Assembly (NCBI GenBank): GCA_019242465.1
Contig: JAFAVL010000385.1
Location: 1-6,779, forward strand
Source: Chroococcidiopsidaceae cyanobacterium CP_BM_RX_35
Lineage (GTDB): Bacteria > Cyanobacteriota > Cyanobacteriia > Cyanobacteriales > Chroococcidiopsidaceae
Length of the DNA: 6,779 nt
Direction of reading: 5' to 3'
The translations under genes and the position numbers were made by a program. The notes beneath the pieces were generated by a model. The model was not told where the DNA came from, searched no databases, and was given only the letters and a program-made list of their open reading frames with translations. Below are positions 6,659-6,779 of this stretch, piece after piece; position 1 is the stretch's first letter, and every line of letters starts with the position of its first letter.

Positions 6659-6779
6659 GTGAACGGACCCTGTTGGTGCATAGCAAATTTAGGAGAGAGT
6701 GATAAGTTGCCCAGAGAAGTCAACTTGACTGGGGAAGTTACTCAAGGCTTCCACAAAGCCAAAGCTTTTTGGCAAGAGA
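6659..6779 (+). CDS. Possible 5' part of an unassigned gene running off the window
   Basis: An open frame starts with GTG at 6659, directly after an in-frame TAA at 6656-6658, and is still open at the window end (40 codons seen). It reads NGPCWCIANLGESDKLPREV and then continues with a TGEVTQGFHKAKAFW stretch. The opening CWCIAN, followed by a charged loop and a TQGFHKAKAF strand, recalls small cyanobacterial beta-rich hypothetical proteins, but I cannot assign a family. No Shine-Dalgarno is visible before the GTG, so it may instead be an interior piece of a decayed gene. Confidence 0.35.
   Translation, partial: MNGPCWCIANLGESDKLPREVNLTGEVTQGFHKAKAFWQE

Overview
The window looks like cyanobacterial chromosome. 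This rests on two perfect copies of the octamer GCGATCGC (2004-2011 and 6021-6028), the kind of highly iterated palindrome typical of many cyanobacteria, and on the families present: a long two-domain SagB/ThcOx-type oxidoreductase, a relic of the cyanobacterial SLH-type (iron-uptake) porin, a DUF4337 membrane protein and a compact rhomboid protease. Family names were recognised by eye from the translations; no database search was run.

Layout. At the left, a small, highly acidic, probably disordered protein (210-584, +) is followed by a decayed stretch on the minus strand: a short relic of uncertain origin (about 590-767) and an internally deleted, frameshifted porin gene (798-1245). A full-length SagB-type nitroreductase-fold protein (1320-2837, +) then converges on an MscS-like mechanosensitive channel (2950-4128, -). 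Upstream of the channel, on the same strand and 133 bp away, is a three-helix DUF4337 protein (4262-4882, -) with a clear ribosome binding site and a plausible sigma70-type promoter. From about 4900 to 5730 there is no intact gene, but a nonsense-interrupted reading frame of coiled-coil character remains at 5071-5496. A rhomboid protease with both catalytic residues (5732-6445, -) follows. The right edge holds a short startless frame (6468-6635, +) and an open frame that runs off the window (6659-6779, +).

How the genes relate. The DUF4337 and MscS genes may be co-transcribed as a two-gene membrane unit. The SagB-like gene stands alone: no YcaO cyclodehydratase and no precursor peptide can be seen, so a role in azole peptide maturation cannot be concluded from this window. 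The rest are independent genes separated by eroded spacers. No rRNA, tRNA, CRISPR array, intact insertion sequence or phage gene was seen. I found no convincing new multi-gene system; the most informative signals are the gene relics, the solitary tandem SagB protein and the DUF4337-MscS pair.
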